Counted from the stretch's first letter, positions 1-8,741 are shown. The stretch is DNA of 16,149 bases from Ignavibacteriales bacterium (GCA_027349615.1 DAIEML010000022.1:1-16149), one strand, 5' to 3'. Program-made: numbers and translations. The notes: generated by a model from the letters alone, not told the origin.

Positions 1-1
1 T

Positions 2-883
2 TTGATCCATGATGTTTTATATGGAGGAGTTGCAAAACAACTTGGCAAAGCCCCAGCTAAGGTAGGAATGTACAAAGATATTAAAGGAATTGAATTTATT
101 GATGAAATAGAAATTGTAGACCAATCTCCAATTGGTAAAACACCCAGATCAAATCCAATAAGCTATGTTAAAGCTTATGAACATATAAGAGAATTGTTCG
201 CATCAACTCATCAAGCAAGAGCAAGAGGATATAAGCCGGGATACTTTTCCTTCAATGTGCCTGGCGGAAGATGCGAAACTTGCCAGGGAGATGGTTTTAT
301 AAAAGTTGAAATGCAGTTTCTAGCGGATTTATACCTTGAGTGCGATGACTGCAACGGAACAAGATTTAAAAAAGAAATTAGAGAAATTAATTACCATGGA
401 AAAAATTTAATTGATGTTCTTAACATGACCGTTGATGAAGCCGTTGACTTCTTCCAGAAGAATGATAAAATAATTAAAAGTATGGAATTACTTTCTCTCG
501 TCGGTTTAGGTTATTTGAAGCTTGGTCAGCCCTCAAATACGCTATCGGGAGGTGAAGCGCAAAGAATAAAATTAGCAGCTCATTTAACTGCTCAAAGAGA
601 AAGACAGCACACATTATTTATTTTTGATGAGCCAACAACTGGCCTTCACTTTAATGATATCTCAAAACTTATTAATTGTTTTAATTTGCTTCTTGAGAGA
701 AATAATTCTATTGTAATAATTGAACACAACCTGGAAATAATTAAAAACGCTGATTATGTAATTGATTTAGGTCCTGAAGCAGGAGAAAGAGGCGGCGAAA
801 TAGTTGTAACCGGAACTCCCGAAAAAGTAGCACAAAATGCAAATTCATGGACGGGGAAATACCTAAAAGAATATTTAGATTAA
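2..883 (+). CDS. uvrA: UvrA-type excinuclease ATPase, C-terminal part (5' truncated by window edge)
   Basis: This is the C-terminal ~293 residues of an excinuclease ABC subunit A, the ATP-driven damage sensor of nucleotide excision repair. The left edge cuts the gene just after where the second Walker A loop would lie, so no start is visible and the apparent first codon is internal. Visible elements are a CX2CX19CX2C zinc module (C91, C94, C114, C117 of the visible part), the ABC signature LSGGEAQRIK (181-190), Walker B FIFDEPTTGLH (about 206-216), and the H-loop His242 in IEHN. The phrases PIGKTPRSNPISYVKAYE and FIFDEPTTGLHFNDI resemble, from memory, a second UvrA paralogue common in Bacteroidota and relatives rather than the classical UvrA (which has YTGVFD and YILDEPTTGLH). 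The family assignment is secure; the paralogue assignment is tentative. A terminator follows the TAA stop. Confidence 0.93.
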   Translation: MIHDVLYGGVAKQLGKAPAKVGMYKDIKGIEFIDEIEIVDQSPIGKTPRSNPISYVKAYEHIRELFASTHQARARGYKPGYFSFNVPGGRCETCQGDGFIKVEMQFLADLYLECDDCNGTRFKKEIREINYHGKNLIDVLNMTVDEAVDFFQKNDKIIKSMELLSLVGLGYLKLGQPSNTLSGGEAQRIKLAAHLTAQRERQHTLFIFDEPTTGLHFNDISKLINCFNLLLERNNSIVIIEHNLEIIKNADYVIDLGPEAGERGGEIVVTGTPEKVAQNANSWTGKYLKEYLD

Positions 884-950
884 TATGGTCAGAGTTATTT
901 ATAAAGAAACTTACCGATTTAAAATCTGTGATAAAATGCAAAGCTAGAAA

Positions 951-986
951 TTTTATTATTAAGTAAACTTCATAATAAAATTTTTT
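951..986 (+). terminator. Rho-independent terminator after the uvrA-type gene
   Basis: TTTTATTAT (951-959) pairs perfectly with ATAATAAAA (972-980). A possible inner AAG/CTT extension lies within the loop, and a run of six T follows (981-986). The stem is all A-T, so it is weaker than typical. Its position 67 nt after the stop and before the next gene's leader fits termination. Confidence 0.55.
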
Positions 987-1064
987 CTTACAGAAGACTT
1001 TATTGAAATTTCAAACTTTATATCTCACCAAATTTTCATATCCACTATTTATTAAGGATATTTT

Positions 1065-3803
1065 GTGAAAACAGTATTTAAAGAAACTACTCGAATCAAA
1101 CTATCATCACTAAAAAAAAATAATTTTGTACAAAAATCCATACTCACTATTTCCATACTTTTAATAGGTTTTGCATTTACGGGAATTCAAACAGTAAATA
1201 ATAAATCATCAAATAGTGAAAACGTTATTCGCGCAACACTTAATAACGGATTGCGTGTTGTAATAGTTCGGAATGCATTAGCGCCGGTTGTAACAACAGA
1301 AATAAATTATTTAGTTGGTTCCGATGAAGCTCCGGTCGGATTTCCCGGAATGGCTCACGCACTTGAACACATGATGTTTAGAGGAAGCAAAGAACTTTCA
1401 GCTGATCAATTAGCGGATATTACGGCAGCAATGGGCGGCGATTTTGATGCAGATACACGCCAGAATATTACACAATATTATTTTACAGTACCTTCCGAAG
1501 ATCTTGATGTAGCATTGCATATTGAAGCTATCCGAATGAAAGATATTCTTGCTACAGATTCTCTTTGGAAAAATGAACGTGGGGCGATTGAACAAGAAGT
1601 TGCGCAAGATCTTTCTAATCCGCAATATGTTTTTTATTCGAAATTATTAGAAGCGATGTTTAAAGGAACGCCGTACGAACACGATGCATTAGGCACACGC
1701 CCTTCATTTAATAAAACTACCGGAGCTATGTTGAAGAATTTTCATAACTCTTGGTATGCTCCAAATAATGCAATATTAGTTATTGTCGGAGATGTTCAAC
1801 CACAAAAAGCATTAGAAGAAGTGAAAGAATTATTTGGAAGTATTCATGCTAAAAATTTACCAGAAAGACCAGCTGTTAATCTTGAGCCTATAAAACCAGT
1901 TACATTAAATCTTCCAACAGATTTACCTTATGGTTTAGCAATAATAACTTATCGAATGCCCGGAAGTAACAGCCCGGATTATGCAGCAGCACAAATTCTT
2001 TCAGATGTGTTAAGTAATCAACGTGGTGATTTATTTTCAAAATTGGTCCCGGAAGGAAAAGCTTTATATGCTGGATTTCAGTACAGCGATCTTCCAAAGT
2101 CTGGATTAGGATTTGGACTTGCAGTTTTTCCAAAAGGAGCTGATTCAAAATCATTGATTGATGAAGTTCAATCAATTCTAAATGAAGATATTAAAAAAGG
2201 ATTTTCTGATGATTTAGTTGAAGCTGAAAAAAAACATGAACTTTCTGATTTTGAATTCCAAAAAAATTCTGTTTCGGGACTCGCTTCAGTTTGGTCAGAA
2301 GCTCTTGCTGCTGAAGGTAAACAATCTCCTCAAGAAGATATAGATGCTTTAGAAAAAGTTACTGTTGATGATGTAAATCGAGTGGCAAAAAAATATCTCG
2401 ATTCTAATCATGCTATTTATGCGGTGTTAACTCCACAATCATCTGGTAAACCAATTTCTCAAAAAGGTTTTGGCGGTAAAGAATCTTTTGCGCCAAAAAA
2501 TCCAAAAGCTGTTAATTTGCCTAACTGGGCAGAAAAAGCATTAAGCCGTTTGACAGTTCCAAATTCTGTTGTTAAACCAATGGTTACAGTATTAAAAAAC
2601 GGATTGAAATTAATTGTGCAAAATGAAAATGTAAGTAATACAGTAAGTATTTACGGCAGAATAAAAAGTAATTCAGATTTGCAAACACCCAGAGGGCAGG
2701 AAGGTGTGGCGAGTGTTTTGGGCCAATTGTTTTCATATGGTTCCAAAACACTCGATCGCATATCATTTCAAAAGGCGCTTGATGATATTGGCGCTGATGA
2801 AAATGCAGGAACAAGTTTTTCTTTGGAAGTTCTTTCAAAACATTTTGATGAAGGTGTAAAACTTTTAGCAGATAACGAACTTAATCCAGGGTTACCAGAA
2901 CATGCATTCAACGTAATTAAACAGCAAACAGCCGCAACAGTTGCTGGAGAACTTAAGAGCCCGGATTACTTGACCGGAAAAGCTTTGAATGCTGCTTTAT
3001 ATCCTCCTAAAGATCCGGTTCAAAGAGAAACAACTCCTGAAACATTAAGCTCACTAAAGTTAAATGATGTTCAGAATTATTATTCGAAAGTATTTCGCCC
3101 TGATCTTACAACAATTGTTGTAATCGGAAATGTAACTCCGGAAAAAGTTAAAGAAGTTATAGAAAAATATTTTGCTGACTGGAAAAGTGTTGGTCTAAAA
3201 CCTGAAACAGAACTTCCATCAGTTCCCGAAAATAAAACTTCAACTTCAGCTGTTCCGAATAAAAGCAGAGTACAAGATAAAGTTATACTTGCAGAAACTT
3301 TAAATTTAACACGATCTAATAATGATTATTATGCATTGCAGCTAGGCAATCATGTTTTAGGCGGAGCGTTTTATGCAACAAGATTTTATAAAGATTTGCG
3401 TGAGAATGCGGGTTTAGTTTATTACGTTTCGTCATCATTTAACATTGGAAAAACTCGATCGACATATTCAGTAAATTATGGATGCGATCCGCAAAATGTA
3501 GCTAAAGCAAAATCGATTGTAGTACGAGATTTGACTCAGATGCAGAAAAGTAATGTTACTTCCTATGAACTTGAACAAGCAAAATCAATGCTTATGAGAG
3601 AAATTCCTCTTTCTGAATCAAGTTTAAATAGTATTGCGCTTGGATTGCTTTCGCGTTCAGTTGAAGGACTTCCATTGGATGAACCATTTATTGCCGCAAA
3701 AAAATATTTAAAACTGACAGCACAAGATGTTAGAAATGCATTTTCAAAATGGGTAAGACCAAATGGTTTTGTTGAAATAACTGAAGGTCCGAATCCGCAA
3801 TAA
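1065..3803 (+). CDS. M16 family zinc metalloprotease (insulinase/PqqL type), two tandem M16 modules, exported
   Basis: The gene encodes 912 residues. A GTG start at 1065 is chosen because AAGGA lies 6 nt upstream (1054-1058). The N-terminus is basic, followed by a hydrophobic stretch at about 25-40, so it is probably a signal peptide or membrane anchor placing the enzyme in the periplasm or at the envelope. No lipobox Cys is seen. The inverse zincin motif HALEH is at 98-102, with the third zinc ligand probably E178 in EQEVAQD, matching the family spacing of about 76 residues after HxxEH. A second M16 module spans about 505-900 and has no HxxEH; the equivalent stretch near 548-559 is degenerate. 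It keeps the R/Y substrate-clamp region DLRENAGLVYYVSS (about 777-790). This gives the usual active/inactive pair fused in one chain. Substrates are likely unfolded peptides. The gene stands alone between two terminators. Confidence 0.93.
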   Translation: MKTVFKETTRIKLSSLKKNNFVQKSILTISILLIGFAFTGIQTVNNKSSNSENVIRATLNNGLRVVIVRNALAPVVTTEINYLVGSDEAPVGFPGMAHALEHMMFRGSKELSADQLADITAAMGGDFDADTRQNITQYYFTVPSEDLDVALHIEAIRMKDILATDSLWKNERGAIEQEVAQDLSNPQYVFYSKLLEAMFKGTPYEHDALGTRPSFNKTTGAMLKNFHNSWYAPNNAILVIVGDVQPQKALEEVKELFGSIHAKNLPERPAVNLEPIKPVTLNLPTDLPYGLAIITYRMPGSNSPDYAAAQILSDVLSNQRGDLFSKLVPEGKALYAGFQYSDLPKSGLGFGLAVFPKGADSKSLIDEVQSILNEDIKKGFSDDLVEAEKKHELSDFEFQKNSVSGLASVWSEALAAEGKQSPQEDIDALEKVTVDDVNRVAKKYLDSNHAIYAVLTPQSSGKPISQKGFGGKESFAPKNPKAVNLPNWAEKALSRLTVPNSVVKPMVTVLKNGLKLIVQNENVSNTVSIYGRIKSNSDLQTPRGQEGVASVLGQLFSYGSKTLDRISFQKALDDIGADENAGTSFSLEVLSKHFDEGVKLLADNELNPGLPEHAFNVIKQQTAATVAGELKSPDYLTGKALNAALYPPKDPVQRETTPETLSSLKLNDVQNYYSKVFRPDLTTIVVIGNVTPEKVKEVIEKYFADWKSVGLKPETELPSVPENKTSTSAVPNKSRVQDKVILAETLNLTRSNNDYYALQLGNHVLGGAFYATRFYKDLRENAGLVYYVSSSFNIGKTRSTYSVNYGCDPQNVAKAKSIVVRDLTQMQKSNVTSYELEQAKSMLMREIPLSESSLNSIALGLLSRSVEGLPLDEPFIAAKKYLKLTAQDVRNAFSKWVRPNGFVEITEGPNPQ

Positions 3804-3821
3804 TTAAAAAACTTTCTTAAT

Positions 3822-3870
3822 AAAAACTTTTCAAGTTGTCCTACTACCGGATAGCATGAAAAGTTTTTTT
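3822..3870 (+). terminator. Strong rho-independent terminator after the M16 protease
   Basis: AAAAACTTTTCA (3822-3833) pairs perfectly over 12 bp with TGAAAAGTTTTT (3857-3868). The T-run covers 3864-3870. The 23-nt loop contains a small TCC/GGA helix. It starts 19 nt after the TAA stop. Confidence 0.85.
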
Positions 3871-4025
3871 ATTTTAGAAGTTTTGAAAACAAATCCTTTC
3901 GTAAATTAATTTTAGGCAATGTTTAATTTATTTAATAATTGTTCAGTTTTATGCTGATAAATTTCTAAAATATTCAGCAATTTCAAAAAATATTCAAAAT
4001 TAATTTATTATTTTTTTAATCCATC

Positions 4026-4054
4026 TTGATAATAAATTATTTGTCGAATATTTT
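4026..4054 (+). promoter_or_regulatory. Candidate sigma70-type promoter of the aminotransferase-pckA operon
   Basis: TTGATA (4026-4031, 5/6 to TTGACA) is separated by exactly 17 nt from TATTTT (4049-4054, 4/6 to TATAAT), giving a leader of roughly 40 nt before the ATG at 4105. In DNA this AT-rich, such matches can arise by chance. The ideal spacing and position are what favour it. Confidence 0.35.
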
Positions 4055-4104
4055 GCAGATGTAAATATTTTTATCAAATGACATTATTTTAAGAGGGATT
4101 CATC

Positions 4105-5322
4105 ATGAGTCTAAGTCAAATTGCGCGATCAATAAGCGCGTCACCAACCCTTAAATTAAATGAGAAAGCAGCAATCTTAAGGGAAAAAGGAGAACCGGTA
4201 ATTCACCTTGGCGGCGGCGAACCAAAAAGTAAAGTTCCGTTGGATGCAATATTGTCTACAGCTGCGCACCTTAACACCGGAGAGATAAGATATGCACCTG
4301 CTGATGGTATTCCAGCATTGAAAAAAGCAATCATTCGTTATACAGAAGAATTTTATAATCGCAAAGTAGCTCCGGAAAATGTAATTGCATCCGGAGGCGC
4401 TAAACAAGCGATAATGGTTGCGTTGCAAGCAATTCTTAATCCGCAAGAAGAAGTTGTTTATCCGGCACCTTATTGGGTAAGCTATCCTGAGATGGCAAAA
4501 CTTTGCGGTGCGATTGGAGTTCCAGCTCTACCGGAAGATGGAAGTTTTTATCCAAGAATTCAAGATATTGAACAGCGTGTAGGTTCTTATACGAAAGCTG
4601 TTATTATTAATAGTCCAAACAATCCAACTGGTGCAATGTATTCAGAAGAATTTATTTCTGATGTTGTAAACTTCTGCGAGAAAAAAGATCTATATTTGAT
4701 TATGGATGATATTTATCATCGCTTAATTTTTGATGGCAGAAAAACAATAAATTGTTATGAGTATGCAAAAGATCTTTCAGAAAATTCTAAAATAATTCTT
4801 ATCAACGGTGTCTCAAAACAATATGCGATGACTGGTTTCAGAATCGGCTGGGCTGTAGCAAATAAAAAAATAATTGAAGCAATGTCTAATATTCAAGGAC
4901 ATCAAACTTCCGGTCCTTCAATTCTACTTCAGAAGGCTGCTGTTGGTGCTTTGAACGGCATTCAATCCGGCGTAGAAAGTCTGCGAGTAACTTTAGAAAA
5001 TAACCGCAATGTTATGATTGATCTTTTAAACTCTTTTGAAGGAGTAAAAGTAACAAAACCTGATGGAACATTTTATTGCTTTGCAGACTTTAGTAACTAT
5101 CAAAAAAGTTCAAATAAACTTTCTGATTTTCTAATCGATAAAGTTATGGTGCTCACTGTTCCAGGTGCGGAATTCGGGTTGGAAGGTTATTTAAGATTAA
5201 GTTATTGTGGAAGTATAAAAGAAATTACTGAAGGTATAGAAAGAATGAAATGGGCACTCGACCCAAACTCGCCGAATGAATTATATATTGGCGACCGCAA
5301 GTTAGTGAGGGATTGGTCATGA
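4105..5322 (+). CDS. PLP-dependent class I/II aminotransferase, aspartate-aminotransferase-like
   Basis: The gene encodes 405 residues, with ATG at 4105 preceded by GAGGG (4093-4097) at 7 nt. It has the fold-type I aminotransferase residues: Asn173 in PNNPTG (171-176), Asp201 and Tyr204 in MDDIY, the Schiff-base Lys238 in SKQYAMTGFRIGW, Arg246, and the carboxylate-binding Arg364 in YLRLSY. The overall pattern fits the Ib subgroup (prokaryotic aspartate and related aminotransferases). Substrate cannot be read from sequence; aspartate, aromatic or other amino acids are possible. The last ~20 residues (from about 386) extend beyond the usual helix end and contain the ribosome binding site of pckA. 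The stop overlaps the pckA start as ATGA. If the donor is aspartate, the product oxaloacetate is the substrate of the next enzyme, a context inference. Confidence 0.93.
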   Translation: MSLSQIARSISASPTLKLNEKAAILREKGEPVIHLGGGEPKSKVPLDAILSTAAHLNTGEIRYAPADGIPALKKAIIRYTEEFYNRKVAPENVIASGGAKQAIMVALQAILNPQEEVVYPAPYWVSYPEMAKLCGAIGVPALPEDGSFYPRIQDIEQRVGSYTKAVIINSPNNPTGAMYSEEFISDVVNFCEKKDLYLIMDDIYHRLIFDGRKTINCYEYAKDLSENSKIILINGVSKQYAMTGFRIGWAVANKKIIEAMSNIQGHQTSGPSILLQKAAVGALNGIQSGVESLRVTLENNRNVMIDLLNSFEGVKVTKPDGTFYCFADFSNYQKSSNKLSDFLIDKVMVLTVPGAEFGLEGYLRLSYCGSIKEITEGIERMKWALDPNSPNELYIGDRKLVRDWS

Positions 5323-6974
5323 GCAAATATTTAGAATTTAATACCCCGGCAAGTAAAGAAGCAAAAGATTTAGCTTCTGATTATGGATTATCAAACCACG
5401 GATTTAATTACCTCGATCGAGTCTATTGGAATCTTTCCGAAGCAGCACTTTACGAAGAAGCAATTTTCCGAAATGAAGGACATATGTCCGAAGGCGGTCC
5501 TTTTATTGTTAAAACGGGAAAACATACTGCACGTGCCGCTGCTGATAAGTTTATTGTTAAGGAAGAATCCACGGATGAAAATGTTTGGTGGGGAGTTCAT
5601 AATCGTCCATTCAGTTTAGAAAAATTTAATTCGCTTATGCAGCGTTTGGAATCTTATGCTCAAGGCGAAGAATTTTTTGTGCAAGATTGTTACGTTGGTG
5701 CTGATCCAGAATACAGAATGCCAATTAGAATTATTACTGAGAAAGCATGGCATAGTCTATTTGTACGCAATATGTTTTTAACAACTTCTAATCCCGATGA
5801 ATTGAAAAAATTTATTCCTGAATTTACTGTCATTGCTTCTCCTGGATTTAGAGTTGATCCAAAAATTGATGGAACAAGAACAGAGACAGGAATCATCATA
5901 AATTTTGATTCAAGAACTGCGATAATCGCAAACTCACTTTATGCCGGTGAAATAAAGAAATCAATTTTTACTGTTTTGAATTTCTTGTTAACATTTAGAG
6001 ATGTTCTTCCAATGCATTGCTCAGCAAATGTTGGCAAAGGAGGCGATGTTGCTTTATTCTTCGGCTTAAGTGGAACTGGTAAAACTACACTTTCTGCTGA
6101 TCCTAATCGCAGATTAATTGGCGATGACGAACATGGCTGGAGTCCTTACGGTGTTTTCAATTTTGAAGGCGGCTGCTACGCAAAAGTAATTCGTCTTTCC
6201 GCTGAAAGCGAACCGGAAATTTATGAAACGACAAAACGATTTGGAACAATTTTAGAAAATGTTGTTTATGATCTTGTTACAAGGAAAATAGATTTAAATG
6301 ATGATTCAATTACAGAAAATACTCGAGCTTCATATCCATTGGAATTTATTCCGAACATTGTTCCGGAAGGTTTTGTACGTAATCATCCAAAGAATATTAT
6401 ATTTCTTACTTGTGATGCTTCTGGAGTTCTTCCTCCGATTGCAAGATTAAACCCTGAACAAGCACAATATCATTTCATAAGTGGTTACACTTCAAAAATT
6501 GCGGGAACAGAAATTGGTCTAGGTATCGAACCTCAAATTACTTTCAGTGCATGCTTCGGCGCTCCATTTATGGTTCGTCATCCATTTGAATATGCTGCCT
6601 TACTTAAAGAAAGAATGTTGAAGAATAAAGCGCAATGCTGGCTGGTAAACACCGGCTGGGTTGGCGGGAGATTTGGAGTTGGAAAGAGAATTAGTATTCG
6701 GCATACACGAAATCTGCTTAATGCAGCGCTTGATGGTAAGTTAGAAAAGGTTGAATATAGAAAAGATAAATTATTTGGATTCGATGTCCCTATAAGTTGT
6801 CCAGATGTTCCTCAAGATGTTCTTGACCCTTCAAGTTCATGGGGAAACAAAGATGAGTATTGGAAAAAGTACGATGCTCTTGCAGCAAGATTTATTGAGA
6901 ATTTTAAATTATTTGAGAAAGGATCATCGCAAGAAGTAATAAATGCTGGTCCAAAGCGTTTATATCATATCTGA
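5319..6974 (+). CDS. pckA: Phosphoenolpyruvate carboxykinase (ATP)
   Basis: The enzyme converts oxaloacetate and ATP to PEP, CO2 and ADP in the cytoplasm, the entry step of gluconeogenesis. The start is ATG 5319 (551 residues), not the in-frame TTG at 5313. GAGGGA (5307-5312) sits 6 nt before the ATG but directly abuts the TTG. The ATG overlaps the aminotransferase stop (ATGA), indicating translational coupling. Numbering from this ATG, the P-loop GLSGTGKTT is at 249-257 (Lys255), the metal/phosphate motif IGDDEHGW includes Asp269-Asp270, and the YAGEIKK lysines are at 213-214. His233 is in MHCSAN, and an oxaloacetate-site Arg is at about 72. The usually conserved TGRSPKDK loop reads HTARAAADKF here, a variation reminiscent of alphaproteobacterial-type enzymes; the Arg is retained. 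Length matches the ATP-dependent family (about 520-550). Confidence 0.97.
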   Translation: MSKYLEFNTPASKEAKDLASDYGLSNHGFNYLDRVYWNLSEAALYEEAIFRNEGHMSEGGPFIVKTGKHTARAAADKFIVKEESTDENVWWGVHNRPFSLEKFNSLMQRLESYAQGEEFFVQDCYVGADPEYRMPIRIITEKAWHSLFVRNMFLTTSNPDELKKFIPEFTVIASPGFRVDPKIDGTRTETGIIINFDSRTAIIANSLYAGEIKKSIFTVLNFLLTFRDVLPMHCSANVGKGGDVALFFGLSGTGKTTLSADPNRRLIGDDEHGWSPYGVFNFEGGCYAKVIRLSAESEPEIYETTKRFGTILENVVYDLVTRKIDLNDDSITENTRASYPLEFIPNIVPEGFVRNHPKNIIFLTCDASGVLPPIARLNPEQAQYHFISGYTSKIAGTEIGLGIEPQITFSACFGAPFMVRHPFEYAALLKERMLKNKAQCWLVNTGWVGGRFGVGKRISIRHTRNLLNAALDGKLEKVEYRKDKLFGFDVPISCPDVPQDVLDPSSSWGNKDEYWKKYDALAARFIENFKLFEKGSSQEVINAGPKRLYHI

Positions 6975-7003
6975 ATCGAAAAATAATTTATTATGATTTA
7001 ATT

Positions 7004-7039
7004 GCGTGTTTTCTTTAAAAGTTAACACGCTTTTTTTTT
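7004..7039 (+). terminator. Rho-independent terminator after pckA
   Basis: GCGTGTT (7004-7010) pairs perfectly with AACACGC (7024-7030), the GC-richest hairpin in the neighbourhood, followed at once by nine T (7031-7039). It lies 29 nt after the pckA stop and ends the aminotransferase-pckA operon. Confidence 0.88.
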
Positions 7040-7167
7040 ATTTAAATCAATAATGAAATTTCTTATAATTTGATTCCATAAATCATATTTTACTTTTATA
7101 TATTCATATCTTTTTTTAGCTTCGCAAAAGTTTATTAAAAACTTTTTCAAAATTAATTTGCCTGCAT

Positions 7168-8613
7168 ATGGTCGATAAAATAAAACGATTAGAAAATATT
7201 TCGAGATTACTTGAACCTTCATCAAATGATAGAACTTATTTAATAAATAAAGCAATCCAATATTCTGAAAACTTTTTGAATTCCATTTCAGAAGTTCCTG
7301 CATATATTCAACCTAAAGAAAATTCTGACAATAAATTTGATAGGTCTATTTCATTTTCACATATTGATATCGATGAAGCACTTTCGTTTTTGAAAAATAA
7401 TATTGATAGTACTGGAATTAACCCCGCTTCCGGTGGACATCTTGGATACATCCCCGGCGGAGGAATTTTTCATTCAGCTTTAGGTGATTATCTTGCCGCT
7501 GTAACGAACCGTTATGCCGGTGTTTATTTTGCTTCGCCAGGCGCAGTAAAAATGGAAAATTATCTTCTAGATTGGATGGCAGAAATAATTGGCTACCCCA
7601 AAACTTGTGGAGGTAATTTAACTTCTGGAGGAAGTATTTCAAATTTAATGGGGATTGTCACTGCAAGAGAAGCATTCAATCTAAAGCCAAAGCATATTGA
7701 AAAATCTGTTGTGTATCTAACAAGTCAATCTCATCATTCAATTGAAAAAGCTTTAAGAATTGCGGGATTGAAAGATTGTGTAAAACATTTTATTCCTATG
7801 GATGCGAATTACAGGATGAATGTAAACGAGTTAGAAAGTTCAATTAATAAAGATAAGGCTTCCAAATTAAAACCTTGGCTCGTTGTTTCATCAGCTGGTA
7901 CTACTGATGTTGGCGCTGTTGATCCGCTTTTTGATATTGGTGAAGTGGCTTCGAGAAATGGTTTATGGCATCATATTGACGGTGCTTATGGTGCATTTTT
8001 TGTGTTGAGTGAATCTGGTAAAAATATTTTAACTGGAATGAAAAAATCTGATTCTTTAATTATGGATCCTCATAAAAGTCTTTTCCTTCCATATGGTTCT
8101 GGTGCAGTTCTTATAAAAGATAAAGAAGTATTGTATAAAGCTCATCATTACCAAGCTGGATATATGCAGGATGCACTTGAGCAGAATGAAGAACTATCTC
8201 CTGCTGATCTTTCACCTGAGCTTTCGAAACATTTTCGTGGATTAAGACTTTGGCTTCCATTAAGATTGCTTGGCTTAGATCCTTTCAAAGCTGCTCTTGA
8301 AGAAAAAATTCAACTAGCGCGTTATGCTTATGAGAAACTTAAAAATTTTGAGAATATAGAACTTGGTGTTTATCCTGATTTGTCTGTAGTTACTTTCAGG
8401 TTTATTCCGCTCAAAATAAATCCTAATGATTTTAACAAAAAAATAATTGAAGAAATTCATAAAGACGGCAGAGTTTTTCTTTCATCAACTTTATTAAATG
8501 GAAAATTTACACTTCGAATTGCAGTAGTTTCATTCAGAACTCATCTACAAGAAATTGATTTAGCGCTTGATATTCTGAAAGAAAAATATTCGAAATTGAT
8601 TAAATCATTTTGA
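7168..8613 (+). CDS. Group II PLP-dependent amino acid decarboxylase (aromatic-L-amino-acid decarboxylase family)
   Basis: The gene encodes 481 residues. ATG 7168 is the only good start, and no Shine-Dalgarno is visible. The group II decarboxylase layout is clear. There is an N-terminal segment with NPASGGHLGYIPGGG (about 85-99) equivalent to the substrate-side loop HPxFFGY of AADC. The coenzyme-stacking His189 is in SQSHHSIEKA. SSAGTTDVGAVDP is at 241-253, pyridine-pairing Asp271 in HIDGAYGAF, and Schiff-base Lys303 in MDPHKSLFLPYG. Known relatives decarboxylate DOPA, tryptophan, tyrosine, glutamate or 2,4-diaminobutyrate, and some plant members are aldehyde synthases. The substrate here cannot be assigned. 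The gene is monocistronic as far as visible: a strong terminator precedes it and 128 nt follow before the next gene. No amino acid/amine antiporter gene is adjacent. Confidence 0.9.
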   Translation: MVDKIKRLENISRLLEPSSNDRTYLINKAIQYSENFLNSISEVPAYIQPKENSDNKFDRSISFSHIDIDEALSFLKNNIDSTGINPASGGHLGYIPGGGIFHSALGDYLAAVTNRYAGVYFASPGAVKMENYLLDWMAEIIGYPKTCGGNLTSGGSISNLMGIVTAREAFNLKPKHIEKSVVYLTSQSHHSIEKALRIAGLKDCVKHFIPMDANYRMNVNELESSINKDKASKLKPWLVVSSAGTTDVGAVDPLFDIGEVASRNGLWHHIDGAYGAFFVLSESGKNILTGMKKSDSLIMDPHKSLFLPYGSGAVLIKDKEVLYKAHHYQAGYMQDALEQNEELSPADLSPELSKHFRGLRLWLPLRLLGLDPFKAALEEKIQLARYAYEKLKNFENIELGVYPDLSVVTFRFIPLKINPNDFNKKIIEEIHKDGRVFLSSTLLNGKFTLRIAVVSFRTHLQEIDLALDILKEKYSKLIKSF

Positions 8614-8741
8614 ATTGTTGAAAAACATTCTAATCAAGATTGAAGTTAGATATAATAAATTTTTTTACTAATTTATACTTGTAAACCAAATGCGGACTTT
8701 TCCTAATTAAAAATTTATAATAATTTGAAAGGATCCAGTAA

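Larger units (their letters stand above)
3804..4104. other. 301-nt intergenic region upstream of the aminotransferase-pckA operon
   Basis: Besides the M16 terminator (3822-3870) and a candidate promoter (4026-4054), this very AT-rich region holds an inverted repeat TGCTGA (3952-3957) / TCAGCA (3974-3979). It also holds a 10-nt direct repeat AAAATATTCA at 3967-3976 and 3987-3996, exactly 20 nt apart. No ORF with coding character and no RNA gene was recognised. Confidence 0.6.

Noticed and set aside
5313..5318. TTG start two codons upstream for pckA
   Set aside because: The Shine-Dalgarno GAGGGA ends directly at the TTG, leaving no spacing; the ATG at 5319 is spaced properly and gives the ATGA overlap.
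5517..5560. Altered TGRSPKDK loop in PEP carboxykinase as a sign of a non-functional enzyme
   Set aside because: The substrate-binding Arg and all nucleotide and metal motifs are intact, and similar loops occur, as I recall, in alphaproteobacterial-type enzymes.
7022..7303. Minus-strand 93-residue reading frame near the start of the decarboxylase
   Set aside because: It crosses the pckA terminator and the decarboxylase start, has low-complexity AT-driven composition and no ribosome site; it is an antisense shadow.
8629..8665. Terminator after the decarboxylase
   Set aside because: The stem (TCTAATCA with TGA-AG-TTAGA) has a bulge and only 8 pairs, and the T-run starts about 8 nt later. Too weak to call.
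8614..8741. Guanidine riboswitch upstream of the DUF962/Gdx pair
   Set aside because: I saw no paired ACGR-loop hairpins or other ykkC-like features; the region is simple AT-rich sequence.
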